A stretch of DNA of 64,000 nucleotides, from NCBI RefSeq assembly GCF_900215355.1, contig NZ_OBEA01000003.1, positions 186,001-250,000 of the forward strand, read 5' to 3'. Below are positions 17,056-25,362 of this stretch, piece by piece; the stretch's first letter is position 1, and each line of letters begins with the position of its first letter. This DNA is from Pseudooceanicola antarcticus (lineage in GTDB: Bacteria; Pseudomonadota; Alphaproteobacteria; Rhodobacterales; Rhodobacteraceae). The notes under the pieces are model-generated. The model did not search any database and was not told the DNA's origin. It saw only the letters and a program-made list of their open reading frames with translations. Both the position numbers and the translations under genes were made by a program.

Positions 17056-18162
17056 CTAGCGCCCGAGCGCTGCGTCGCGGGCGATGGCGCAGGCGGCGAT
17101 ATCGGGCTCGACCGAGGGCCAATGCGCCAGCCGGGGCAGGCGCAGCTTGTCGGGCGGCAGATCCTTCAGGGTAGAGCGCCGGGCCTCTGAGAGCAGCGAG
17201 ACCCGCGCGATCAGCGCCTCGGCGATCTCGTCAGGCAGGGGGCAGACGATGTAGATCACCTCCGGGTCGATGAGCGAGGCCACGGCCTGAAGCGCCGGGG
17301 AAAGCTGCGCGGCCGCGCGGGTCAGCCACTCCATGCCTTCTTGCCGCTTCCTGGGCGGAATACCCGGCAGCTCGTCCCAGGTCTCGACCCCGAAGGCGGC
17401 GCGGATGCGGGTCTCCGAGGGGCGGTCGGGTCCGCGCGGAATGAGGCCGCCGACCGAGCCGGCATTGCCCCAGGCGCCGCGCACCAGTCGGCCGCCGCTG
17501 ACCTGCCCGCCGCCGATGCCCGAAGAGAGGTGCAGGAAGAAGGCCTCCTGCGGCAGTTCGGGCAGGTTGTCCTGCACCCAGAGCGCCAGCGCGCGGGAGT
17601 CGTTCTCGAGGGTGGTGGGCAGGCCGGTCATCTCTTCGATGCGGCCCATGAGGTCGAGCGCGATCCAGTCCGTGATGCCGCCGCGCGCGGCCACCCGACG
17701 GCCGGCTTCCACCATGTAGCCCTGGGCGGCGATGCCGGTGCCGATGCAATCGGACCCCGGCGGCAGCGCGGCGCGGGCCTGGGCCAGCATCAGCCCCAGG
17801 GTCTGCATCGCCAGCTCGGGATCGCCATAGGCCCCGCGTTCGCGTTCGCGGTAGAAGATCGCCCCGGCCAGGTCGCGCAGCTTCACGCTCACCTCGAACT
17901 CCGAGACGCTGACCCCCAGCAGGCACAGCCGTCCCGGCCTGAGCCGCAGCTCCCGCGCGGGCTGGCCGCGCTCTCCGATGCGGATCGGGGTTTCCGACAC
18001 GACGTCTGCGTCGCGCAGGGGGGCAATGGCCCGCATGATGGTCTGCGCCGAGAGGCCGGTGTCGGCGATCAGGCCGGCACGCTTGAGGGGGCCTTCAAGG
18101 GCAAGGCGGCGCAGGATGTCTTTCTGAATACCGGACAGAGGCAATGAGAAACGTGGAAACAT
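17056..18162 (-). CDS. ROK-family transcriptional regulator
   Basis: The 368-residue product has an N-terminal winged helix (IQKDILRRLALEGP, LSAQTIMRAIAPLRDADVV) and a ROK (sugar-kinase-fold) domain with GTGIAAQGYM, ENDSRALAL and LSSGIGGGQVSGGRLV. The ATP-binding DxGxT is replaced (GVSVSE) and the CxCGxxGC zinc motif is missing, so it is a sensor rather than a kinase. The ATG at 18162 begins a typical start; an upstream frame extension is low-complexity. It lies downstream of tauABC on the same strand beyond a terminator. Its target is unknown. Confidence 0.85.
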   Translation of the reverse strand: MFPRFSLPLSGIQKDILRRLALEGPLKRAGLIADTGLSAQTIMRAIAPLRDADVVSETPIRIGERGQPARELRLRPGRLCLLGVSVSEFEVSVKLRDLAGAIFYRERERGAYGDPELAMQTLGLMLAQARAALPPGSDCIGTGIAAQGYMVEAGRRVAARGGITDWIALDLMGRIEEMTGLPTTLENDSRALALWVQDNLPELPQEAFFLHLSSGIGGGQVSGGRLVRGAWGNAGSVGGLIPRGPDRPSETRIRAAFGVETWDELPGIPPRKRQEGMEWLTRAAAQLSPALQAVASLIDPEVIYIVCPLPDEIAEALIARVSLLSEARRSTLKDLPPDKLRLPRLAHWPSVEPDIAACAIARDAALGR

Positions 18163-18262
18163 GGAGATTTGGTAGCCCCGTGGATGACGCAACGGAAGAG
18201 ACTCCGAAGCGTCACTTCGGCACGAGCGCAATTGCGGAAACATCGCGGCTGCCGCCGGAAGC

Positions 18263-18290
18263 AAAAAGGGGCCCGGCAGAACCGGACCCC
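18263..18290 (-). terminator. Intrinsic terminator of the tauABC operon
   Basis: On the minus strand GGGGTCCGG, a TTCTG loop and CCGGGCCCC are followed directly by TTTTT. It sits about 45 bp past the permease stop and separates tauABC from the ROK regulator gene. Confidence 0.85.
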
Positions 18291-18333
18291 TGTCTTGCAG
18301 GTCTCGAGGCGTCTTGCGGGCCTGGAGGCGTAT

Positions 18334-19599
18334 TCAGACGCGGCCCTTCCAGGGCACAAGGAAGCGCTCGGCCAGGCGCATCAGGATGTCGATGCCATAG
18401 CCGATGATGCCGATCAGGATGATCCCCATCAGCACGATATCGGTCAGCTGGAACTTCGAGGCGGCGATGATCATCATGCCCGCGCCCTTCTGTGCCGCGA
18501 CCAGTTCGGCCGCGACGACGGTGCCCCAGCAGACGCCCATGGCCACCCGCGCGCCGGTGAAGATCTCGGGCAGGGAGTTGGGCAGGATCACATGCATCAG
18601 CAGCTGCCGCTTCGAGGCCCCCAGCGAATAGGCCGCATGGACCTTCGAGATGTTGACGCCGGAAACGCCCGCCCGTGCCGCGATGGTCATCACCCAGAGC
18701 GCGGCGAGGAACAGCAGGACGATCTTGCCGGTCTCCCAGATGCCGAACCAGATGATCACCAGCGGGATCAGCGCCAGCGGCGGCACCGGACGCATGAACT
18801 CGACGATGGGATCGAACCAGCCGCGGAACCAGCCCGAGAGACCCATGGCGTAGCCCAGCGGGATACCGACGATGGAGCCCAGGAAGAAGCCCGCCAGCAC
18901 GCGCATCAGCGACGAACCCAGGTGCTGCCACAGGGTGAAGTTCTGATAGCCCTCGGTGGCGATCTCCTTGAAGCGCTTGAGCACGTCTTCGGGCGGCGGC
19001 ATCCAGATCGGCTCCATCTGCAGACCCTTGGCAGGCTGGAAGTTGAGAGAGCCCTTGGCGGTCATGGTGACTTCGCCATCGGGGACCTTGACGGTCTCGC
19101 CCGGTGCGATCGGCTGGCCTTCGACGGCCACCACGTTCACCTCTTCGCCCTCGTCGTTCGAGGTGGCGCGGATCAGGGTCGAGCGCCAGGCGCCGACGGT
19201 ATCCACGTCGTTCTTGGCAAAGCCGTCGCCGGGCTCGACCTCGGGATCATCGGCATCCAGGCCGACTTCGTGGACGCGCACCGTCACGGTGCCCTCGTCA
19301 CGGGCGCCCGAGGCATCCTGGGCGGTGTAGCTGAAGACGGCATCGCCGGTGAAGGGGCCGGGGACGTGGAAGGGCACCCACTTGGAGCCGGTGAAGGCGC
19401 CCCAGATCAGGAAGATCACCAGCACCGAGATGAACGAGGCCGCCCGGTCGGGACGGATGGCGCTTTCATCCCCGAAAGTGACGGTCTTGAGCGAGGTGAA
19501 GTCGCGGTTCGGCCGGCCCAGCCATTTGGCCAGGCGGACGACGAAATAGCCCAGGGTGAAGAGCGCGATATAGGCGAAAAGGACGATCCAGCCGGTCAT
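18334..19599 (-). CDS. tauC: Taurine-type ABC transporter permease with N-terminal extracytoplasmic extension
   Basis: The 421-residue protein ends in a standard TauC/SsuC permease core (about residues 200-421) with the EAA loop at AAYSLGASKRQLLMHVILPNSLPE. It is about 150 residues longer than usual. Membrane segments at about 4-24 and 54-70 bracket a cytoplasmic loop. Residues 80-195 then form a polar, beta-rich, probably periplasmic domain with repeated short strands (VFSYTAQDASGARDEGTVTVRV). It starts four bases inside the end of the ATPase gene. The partner genes and divergent tpa-tauR support taurine as substrate. Confidence 0.82.
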   Translation of the reverse strand: MTGWIVLFAYIALFTLGYFVVRLAKWLGRPNRDFTSLKTVTFGDESAIRPDRAASFISVLVIFLIWGAFTGSKWVPFHVPGPFTGDAVFSYTAQDASGARDEGTVTVRVHEVGLDADDPEVEPGDGFAKNDVDTVGAWRSTLIRATSNDEGEEVNVVAVEGQPIAPGETVKVPDGEVTMTAKGSLNFQPAKGLQMEPIWMPPPEDVLKRFKEIATEGYQNFTLWQHLGSSLMRVLAGFFLGSIVGIPLGYAMGLSGWFRGWFDPIVEFMRPVPPLALIPLVIIWFGIWETGKIVLLFLAALWVMTIAARAGVSGVNISKVHAAYSLGASKRQLLMHVILPNSLPEIFTGARVAMGVCWGTVVAAELVAAQKGAGMMIIAASKFQLTDIVLMGIILIGIIGYGIDILMRLAERFLVPWKGRV

Positions 19600-20402
19600 G
19601 CCGCGTCCTCCGATCGACCCATGATCTCTTCTTCCATTTCCCAGATCATCGACAGGATCTCGTCCCGGGTTTCCTGGAAACCTTCGCTTTTCTTCACTTC
19701 GCGCAGGTCCGCGTTGACGCCGCGCTCGGCGAAGGGCAACTGGTATTCCTTGTGGATGCGGCCCGGACGCGGGGCCATGACGATCAGCCGCTCACCAAGC
19801 AGAAGCGCTTCTTCCACCGAATGGGTGATCAGGATCACGGTCTTTCCGGTCTCTTTCCAGAGCTTCAGCACCAGGCCCTGCATCTTCTCGCGGGTCAGTG
19901 CGTCCAGCGCACCCAGCGGTTCGTCCATCAGGATGACATCGGGCTCGTTGGCCAGGCAGCGGGCAAGGGCCACGCGCTGCTGCATGCCACCCGAAAGCTC
20001 GTAGACGGCCTTTTCCTTGAAGTCCTGCAGGCCGACGGTCTCGAGCAGGTGATCGGTGATCTTGTCGCGCTCTGCCTTGGGCATGCCCTTCATGCGCGGG
20101 CCGAACTCGACGTTCTTGCGCACCGACATCCATTCAAAGAGAGCGCCCTTCTGGAACACCATGCCGCGCTCGGGGCCGGGGCCCGCGACGGCCTTCTCGC
20201 CCAGCTTCACGGCGCCCTCGGTGGGGGCCAGGAAACCGGCGACGATGTTCAGAAGCGTGGTCTTGCCACAGCCCGAAGGCCCCAGGATCGAGACCATCTC
20301 GCCGGTCTTGATGTCCATCGACACGTTCTTCAACGCCTGGACCGAGGTCCCGTTGGGCAGGTCGAAGCGCATCGAGATATTCTCTATGTGAAGGCCATCC
20401 AT
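19596..20402 (-). CDS. tauB: Taurine-type ABC transporter ATPase
   Basis: The 268-residue ATPase shows Walker A GPSGCGKTTLLN, Q-loop FQKGALFEWMSVRKN, signature LSGGMQQR, Walker B VILMDEP and switch ITHSVEEA, all typical of the nitrate/sulfonate/taurine (NitT/TauT) class. The ATG at 20402 follows GGGAAGG and starts the standard MDGLHIENISMRF. It powers taurine import with the adjacent permease and binding protein. Confidence 0.88.
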   Translation of the reverse strand: MDGLHIENISMRFDLPNGTSVQALKNVSMDIKTGEMVSILGPSGCGKTTLLNIVAGFLAPTEGAVKLGEKAVAGPGPERGMVFQKGALFEWMSVRKNVEFGPRMKGMPKAERDKITDHLLETVGLQDFKEKAVYELSGGMQQRVALARCLANEPDVILMDEPLGALDALTREKMQGLVLKLWKETGKTVILITHSVEEALLLGERLIVMAPRPGRIHKEYQLPFAERGVNADLREVKKSEGFQETRDEILSMIWEMEEEIMGRSEDAA

Positions 20403-20443
20403 TGAAGGCACCTTCCCTTCGCAATGTGGTGTGAACAGGGGGT

Positions 20444-20468
20444 GGGAAGGCGCAAGGCGCGCCTTCCC
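20444..20468 (-). promoter_or_regulatory. Intercistronic hairpin between tauA and tauB
   Basis: A perfect 10-bp stem (GGGAAGGCGC / GCGCCTTCCC) with a 5-nt loop follows the tauA stop and lacks a T-tract. It probably sets a higher level of binding protein than of ATPase and permease. Confidence 0.6.
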
Positions 20469-20476
20469 GGCATGGA

Positions 20477-21475
20477 TCACATGCCGTCGAGCGCTTCGAG
20501 GAAGCTGGCATCGACCGTGTCTTCGTAGCTGTCGAGCGACGCGGGGATGGAGCCTGCGTCCTTGAACACCTGGGCCACGCCCAGCATGAACTCCTGGACG
20601 CCGCCGCCCATCCACTTGGCCGAAAGCTGCTCTTCCACGGTGGGGAATTCGAAGGTGGCCAGGGTCTCGGCCGTGGCGTCGACATCCATGCCGGCGTCCT
20701 TGGCGATGACTTCCAGCATCTCGTCCTTCATCGAGCCTTCCGCCCACATGGCGTTGGCTTCGGCGGTGACGGCCAGGAACTTGGTCAGCACGTCGCCGGA
20801 TTCAGCGGCGAAATCGGCGGTGGTCGAGGTCACGTCGAAGACCAGGATGCCCAGTTCTTCCTTCTCGGCGCCGGTCAGCAGCACGTTGCCATGCTCTTTC
20901 ATGCGGCGCAGCGCGCCACCCCAGCCGCAGACCATGTCGAGCGAACCCTGGGCGAAGGCGGCAGCGCCATCGGCGGGGGCCATGTCGACGATGTCCATGG
21001 TGGTGATGTCGACGCCGAAGTGGTCCATCTGCTTGAGGAAGCCGTAGTGGGCGGCGGTGCCGATCGGCACGCCGACCTTCTTGCCTTCCAGCTCCATGGC
21101 CGAGGTCTTGTCGATCTCGAGGGTCTCGGCGACGACGCAGTTGTCGTTCTCGGCGTAGGAGACGGCGATGTCGGCGGCAACCAGGCTCTGGCCGGCGGAG
21201 GCCGCAACGACGAAGGGCGGCACGCCCTGGCTGACCGAGATCTGCACATCGCCCGAGGCCATGGCGGCCGACATCGCGGTGCCGGCGTCGAAGGACACCC
21301 AGTTGACGGTCATGCCGAGCGCTTCGTCGTACATGCCGGTGGCCTTGGCGTATTCAAAGGGCATCGGCCATTCGAGGAAATAGCCCACGGTGATCTCTTC
21401 CTGGGCAAAGGCGGCATTGGCGCTCATGAGGGCGCCGAGGAAGGCTGCGCCGGACAGCAGCTTGTTGGTTTTCAT
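20477..21475 (-). CDS. tauA: Taurine-type ABC transporter substrate-binding protein
   Basis: The 332-residue protein has a signal peptide ending NAAFA before QEEITVGYF. The SsuA/TauA-like fold that follows includes DVQISVSQGVPPFVVAAS and LEGKKVGVPIGTAAHYGFL. I take the ATG at 21475 because AGAAGGATCAG precedes it; an upstream in-frame ATG encodes part of that site. It is the promoter-proximal gene of tauABC and divergent from tpa, which supports taurine as ligand. Confidence 0.88.
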   Translation of the reverse strand: MKTNKLLSGAAFLGALMSANAAFAQEEITVGYFLEWPMPFEYAKATGMYDEALGMTVNWVSFDAGTAMSAAMASGDVQISVSQGVPPFVVAASAGQSLVAADIAVSYAENDNCVVAETLEIDKTSAMELEGKKVGVPIGTAAHYGFLKQMDHFGVDITTMDIVDMAPADGAAAFAQGSLDMVCGWGGALRRMKEHGNVLLTGAEKEELGILVFDVTSTTADFAAESGDVLTKFLAVTAEANAMWAEGSMKDEMLEVIAKDAGMDVDATAETLATFEFPTVEEQLSAKWMGGGVQEFMLGVAQVFKDAGSIPASLDSYEDTVDASFLEALDGM

Positions 21476-21621
21476 GATCTGATCCTTCTCCATGTTGTCG
21501 TGATCTCCGGCCTTGTCCTGGCCCTCCGGCCCGCCCTTCGGGCGGTGTCCGGCGGGCGATCGGCCGGTCTATCCCGGTCAGCGTTACGGGGCCCTCGGCG
21601 GGGGGCAATCACCGACGCAAA

Positions 21622-21654
21622 CTGGATTCATGGCAACCGCTGTTCTGGCCCTAT
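21622..21654 (+). promoter_or_regulatory. Candidate TauR operator (paired direct repeats) upstream of tpa
   Basis: CTGGATTCAT (21622-21631) and CTGGCCCTAT (21645-21654) are direct repeats with 23 nt between starts, about two helical turns, in the 264-bp divergent region between tauA and tpa. MocR-type regulators bind such spaced direct repeats, and CTGGAC-type repeats are reported for TauR of Rhodobacter capsulatus. The second copy is degenerate, so this is an inference. Confidence 0.5.
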
Positions 21655-21739
21655 CGCGCGTCTCTTTTCCGTGCATTTCATTCCGGGAACCACCCCGCCG
21701 CACTGCAGCATCCCCCTCTCGCACCAGAAGGAATCCGTC

Positions 21740-23131
21740 ATGACCCTCGACCTGCCTGCCAACCCAAATGCGGCCGCCGTTGCCGCGGACCGCGCCCATG
21801 TCTGGCACCACCTGACCCAGCACAAGCCCTTTGAAACAAGGGACCCTCGGGTCTTCGTGAAGGGGCAGGGGCTGCGCGTCTGGGATGCCGAGGGGCGGCA
21901 GTTCCTGGATGGGGTCTCGGGCGGTGTCTGGACGGTCAACGTGGGCTATGGCCGGGCCCGCATCGCCCAGGCCGTGGCCCATGCGCTGACCGAGATGAAC
22001 TTCTTCGCCCAGACCACCGGCTCGGTTCCGGGGGCGCAGTTTGCCGAGAAACTGATCAGCAGGATGCCGGGGATGAGCCGGGTCTACTACGGCAATTCCG
22101 GCACCGAGGTGAACGAGAAGGCCTGGAAGATGATCCGCCAGATCGCGGTGAAGCGGCATGGCGGGCGCAAGAGCAAGATCCTGTTCCGGGAACGCGATTA
22201 CCACGGCGCCTCGATCACCGCGCTTTCGGCCTGCGGGCAGGGCCAGCGGGTGCGCGACTACGGCCCCTTCACCCCCGGTTTCGTCGAGGTGCCCCATTGC
22301 CTGGAATACCGCGCCCAGTGGGGCGAGGGCGATCATGCGGGCAGCTATGGTGAACGCGCTGCCGATGCCATCGAAGAGGTCATCCTGCGCGAGGGCCCAG
22401 ACACCATCGGCGCCCTCTGTCTGGAACCGATCACCGCCGGTGGCGGCGTCATCACCCCGCCCATGGGCTACTGGGAGCGCGTGCAGCAGATCTGCGCCAA
22501 GTACGACATCCTGCTGCATCTGGACGAGGTGGTCTGTGGCCTGGGTCGCACCGGCACCTGGTTCGGCTACCAGCATTACGGCTTGAAACCCGATTTCGTC
22601 ACCATGGCGAAGGGGGTGGCCTCGGGCTATGCCGCCGTGGCCTGCCTGGTCACCACCGAAGAGGTATTCGACACCTTCAAGGATGCGCCCGAGGACGAGA
22701 TGAGCCACTTCCGCGATATCTCGACCTATGCCGGTTGCACGGCGGGTCCGGCCGCGGCGCTCGAGAACATGGCGATCATCGAGGAAGAGAACCTGTTGGA
22801 AAACACCCGCAACATGGGCGACCGGCTGATGGATAACCTGCGGGCATTGCAGGAAAACCACGCGGCAATCGGTGATGTGCGGGGCAAGGGCCTGTTCTGC
22901 GGGGCCGAGCTGGTGGCGGACCGGAGCACGCGCGCGCCGCTGGCCGAGGCGCAGGTGCAACGGGTGCTGGCCGAGTGCCAGGCGCGCGGAGTGCTGATCG
23001 GCAGCACCGCCCGCGCGATGCAGGGGCTAAACAACACGCTCTGCTTGGCACCATCGCTCTGCGTCAGCGCCGATGAGATCGACGAGATCACCTCGACCCT
23101 CGATCAGGCCTTGACCAGGGTGCTGGGCTAG
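21740..23131 (+). CDS. tpa: Taurine-pyruvate aminotransferase
   Basis: Tpa transfers the amino group of taurine to pyruvate, yielding sulfoacetaldehyde and alanine. The 463-residue class III enzyme has YGNSGTEVNEKAWK (phosphate site near 117-130), Asp262 in LLHLDEVVCGLGRTG and the PLP Lys291 in TMAKGVASGYAA. The N-terminal part (KPFETRDPRVFVKGQGLRVW) and overall length match characterised Tpa proteins. The ATG follows AGAAGGA. Next to tauABC and tauR the assignment is strong. The gene for the following enzyme, sulfoacetaldehyde acetyltransferase (xsc), is not here. Confidence 0.93.
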   Translation: MTLDLPANPNAAAVAADRAHVWHHLTQHKPFETRDPRVFVKGQGLRVWDAEGRQFLDGVSGGVWTVNVGYGRARIAQAVAHALTEMNFFAQTTGSVPGAQFAEKLISRMPGMSRVYYGNSGTEVNEKAWKMIRQIAVKRHGGRKSKILFRERDYHGASITALSACGQGQRVRDYGPFTPGFVEVPHCLEYRAQWGEGDHAGSYGERAADAIEEVILREGPDTIGALCLEPITAGGGVITPPMGYWERVQQICAKYDILLHLDEVVCGLGRTGTWFGYQHYGLKPDFVTMAKGVASGYAAVACLVTTEEVFDTFKDAPEDEMSHFRDISTYAGCTAGPAAALENMAIIEEENLLENTRNMGDRLMDNLRALQENHAAIGDVRGKGLFCGAELVADRSTRAPLAEAQVQRVLAECQARGVLIGSTARAMQGLNNTLCLAPSLCVSADEIDEITSTLDQALTRVLG

Positions 23132-23183
23132 GGCTTTTCCCCGGAGTCCCTGCCGCCTAGGCTGGGGCAGCCCCGAGGACACC

Positions 23184-24656
23184 ATGGCCATACCCACCGA
23201 AACCCTCTTCCTGGACCCCGACAGCGAACGCACCCTGCAACAGCAGATCCAGGGGCTGGTGGCGGATTCGATCCTCTCTGGGCGTTTCCAGGCGGGCGAG
23301 AAGATGCCCTCGACCCGCGCTTTCGCCAAGCACCTGAAGGTGGCGCGGATCACCGTGTCGCTGGCCTATAACGAGCTGGTCGCAAACGGTTATCTGGTCT
23401 CGCGCGACCGTTCGGGCTACTTCGTGTCCGACACGGCCCCGCGCCTGCCGCAGTTCCGCCCGCCGCCGCCCGACCCCGAGGACGCGGTGGACTGGGACAG
23501 CGTGATCGCCAACCCCTTCGCGCCGCCCTCGGAACTGGTCCGCCCCTCGGACTGGCGCAATTACCATTTCCCCTTCATCTACGGCCAGAGCGACCCCCGG
23601 CTCTTCGACCACCAGAACTGGCGGCTCTGCGCTCTGAACGCCCTTGGCCGCAAGGACTTCGAGTCGCTGACGACGGATTACTACGAGCGCGACGACCCGG
23701 TGCTGATCGAATACCTGCGCCGCCAGCTGCTGCCCCGCCGGGGGATCTCGGCCCGCCCCGAGGAGGTGCTGCTGACCATGGGCGCGCAGAACGCGCTCTG
23801 GTTCGCCACCCAGCTGCTGCTCTCGCCCGAGAAGACCGCCGTGATGGAGAACCCTGGCTACGCGGGCCTGCGTGACCTGCTGCGCCAGGTCGGCTGCCGC
23901 ACCGTCTTTGCCGAGGTCGACCAGGACGGCCTGCCACCCGAGGCGATCCCCCATGGCGCCGACGTGGTCTGCACCACCGCCAGCCACCATTGCCCGACCA
24001 GCGTCACCATGCCCATTGCGCGGCGACGCGAGCTCTTGCGCCGTGCGCGCGAGGAAAACTTCATCATCATCGAGGATGACTACGAGTTCGAGCTGCCCTC
24101 GCTGCGCGCGCCCACGCCGGCGCTGAAGGCCCAGGACCGCACCGGCTGCGTGATCTACGTGGGATCGTTCTCGAAGACGCTCTTTCCGGGTCTGCGCATG
24201 GGCTACCTTGTGGCGCCAGAGCCCTTCATCCGCCAGGCGCGCTCGCTCAGGGCCTATATCATGCGCCACCCGCCCGGCCACGTGCAGCGCACCATGGCCT
24301 ACTTCCTGTCGCTGGGGCATTTCGATGCCCAGCTGACCCGCATGGGCGATGCCTTCTCGCGCCGTCGGGCGGTGATGGAAAAGGCGATCGAGGAGAACGG
24401 GCTTGAGCTGGCGACGCCGGGGCTGTCGGGGGGCTCCTCTTTCTGGCTGCGCGCGCCCGCGGGGGTCAGCACCACCGCGCTGGCGCTGCGCCTACGCGAG
24501 GATTCGGTGTTGATCGAGCCCGGACAGGCCTTCTTCAACCCCGAAGAGCCGAACCAGAATTTCTACCGGCTGGCCTATTCCTCGATTGCCAGCAATCGCA
24601 TCCCGCAGGGGATCGAGCTGATCGCCCGCGCGACGGAAGAACTGGCCCGCGCCTGA
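23184..24656 (+). CDS. tauR: MocR-type taurine regulator TauR
   Basis: The 490-residue MocR/GntR protein has a winged helix-turn-helix (about 15-85; LQQQIQGLVADSILSGRFQAGEKMPSTRAFA in two parts) fused to an aminotransferase-like sensor domain. The PLP-anchoring Lys is kept in YVGSFSKTLFPGLRMGY. TauR activates tpa and xsc in the presence of taurine and PLP in related bacteria. It lies 52 bp downstream of tpa, probably in the same transcript. Confidence 0.9.
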   Translation: MAIPTETLFLDPDSERTLQQQIQGLVADSILSGRFQAGEKMPSTRAFAKHLKVARITVSLAYNELVANGYLVSRDRSGYFVSDTAPRLPQFRPPPPDPEDAVDWDSVIANPFAPPSELVRPSDWRNYHFPFIYGQSDPRLFDHQNWRLCALNALGRKDFESLTTDYYERDDPVLIEYLRRQLLPRRGISARPEEVLLTMGAQNALWFATQLLLSPEKTAVMENPGYAGLRDLLRQVGCRTVFAEVDQDGLPPEAIPHGADVVCTTASHHCPTSVTMPIARRRELLRRAREENFIIIEDDYEFELPSLRAPTPALKAQDRTGCVIYVGSFSKTLFPGLRMGYLVAPEPFIRQARSLRAYIMRHPPGHVQRTMAYFLSLGHFDAQLTRMGDAFSRRRAVMEKAIEENGLELATPGLSGGSSFWLRAPAGVSTTALALRLREDSVLIEPGQAFFNPEEPNQNFYRLAYSSIASNRIPQGIELIARATEELARA

Positions 24657-24723
24657 GCCCTCTCACCTGACCTTCGCCCGTTTTCGCAGCACTGCAGGGG
24701 CAGCTTTTTCCTGCGCCTCGGCG

Positions 24724-24787
24724 GGAAATGAAAAATGTCTTGGATTCTTCATTTGTGTGCGTGAAGAATTGCGTAGATTCTTCATTT
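24724..24787 (+). promoter_or_regulatory. Alternating repeat array upstream of XRE-cupin gene (candidate autoregulatory operator)
   Basis: GATTCTTCATTT occurs at 24743-24754 and again at 24776-24787. Between them TGAAGAAT (24762-24769) is the exact inverse of ATTCTTCA. Left of them GAAATGAA (24724-24731) is a partial inverse. A possible -10 TAGATT (24774-24779) overlaps the array, which ends at the ribosome-binding site of the regulator gene. Confidence 0.65.
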
Positions 24788-24799
24788 CAGGAGGGAGCC

Positions 24800-25351
24800 A
24801 TGCCCGATACCCTTGGACAGGACATCCGCGCCCTGCGCCTTGCCCGTGGCATGACGCTTGAAGAACTCTCGTTCCGCGTCGGCCGCTCCACCGGCTGGCT
24901 CAGCCAGGTCGAGCGCGACAAGTCGCAGCCCCGCATGTCCGACCTGCGCAAGCTGGCCGATACCTTCGAGGTGCCGCTGTCGTTGCTCTTCGGCGCGCCC
25001 GATGCGCCCGAGGCCGAGCGCGGCCGGATCGTGCGCGCCCATGCCCGCCGCAAGATGGGCGATCCCGAACAGGGGCTGATCGAGACCCTGATCTCTCCCG
25101 ATCTGACCGACAGTTTCGAGGTCATCCACTCGGTCTTCCTGCCCCGCACCGAGGGCGATGAGCTGATCCGCCGACCCACCCAGGAGGTCGCCTACCTGGT
25201 CTCGGGCCAGCTGGATATCGAGCTGGACGATCAACCCTTCACCGTCTCCGAAGGCGACAGCTTCCGCATCCGCAGGCAGAGCTTCCGCTGGTTCAATCCC
25301 TATGATGCGCCCGCCGTGGCGGTCTGGGTCATCTCGCCTCCCGTCTACTGA
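24800..25351 (+). CDS. XRE-family regulator with C-terminal cupin domain
   Basis: The 183-residue protein has an N-terminal XRE helix-turn-helix (LGQDIRALRLARGMTLEELS, GRSTGWLSQVERDKSQPRMS) and a C-terminal cupin (TQEVAYLVSGQLDIELDDQPF, EGDSFRIRRQSFRW). The start at 24800 has GGAGG at the right distance; an upstream ATG in frame would include the operator repeats. Proteins of this design often control amine, betaine or polyamine catabolism. The gene lies 11 bp from the DMGDH-like gene, so that is its likely target, together with its own promoter. Confidence 0.9.
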   Translation: MPDTLGQDIRALRLARGMTLEELSFRVGRSTGWLSQVERDKSQPRMSDLRKLADTFEVPLSLLFGAPDAPEAERGRIVRAHARRKMGDPEQGLIETLISPDLTDSFEVIHSVFLPRTEGDELIRRPTQEVAYLVSGQLDIELDDQPFTVSEGDSFRIRRQSFRWFNPYDAPAVAVWVISPPVY

Positions 25352-25362
25352 AAGTTCCTTCC

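Noticed and set aside
14930-17122. 730-codon minus-strand frame that includes the AsnC gene
   Set aside because: Only the last 159 codons form a real protein; the rest is an antisense shadow of the transporter.
17056-18162. ROK sugar kinase
   Set aside because: The ATP-binding DxGxT and zinc motifs are missing and a DNA-binding domain is present.
24692-24709. Possible terminator after tauR (CTGC-AGGG-GCAG followed by TTTTT)
   Set aside because: The stem has only four base pairs; too weak to claim despite the T-run.
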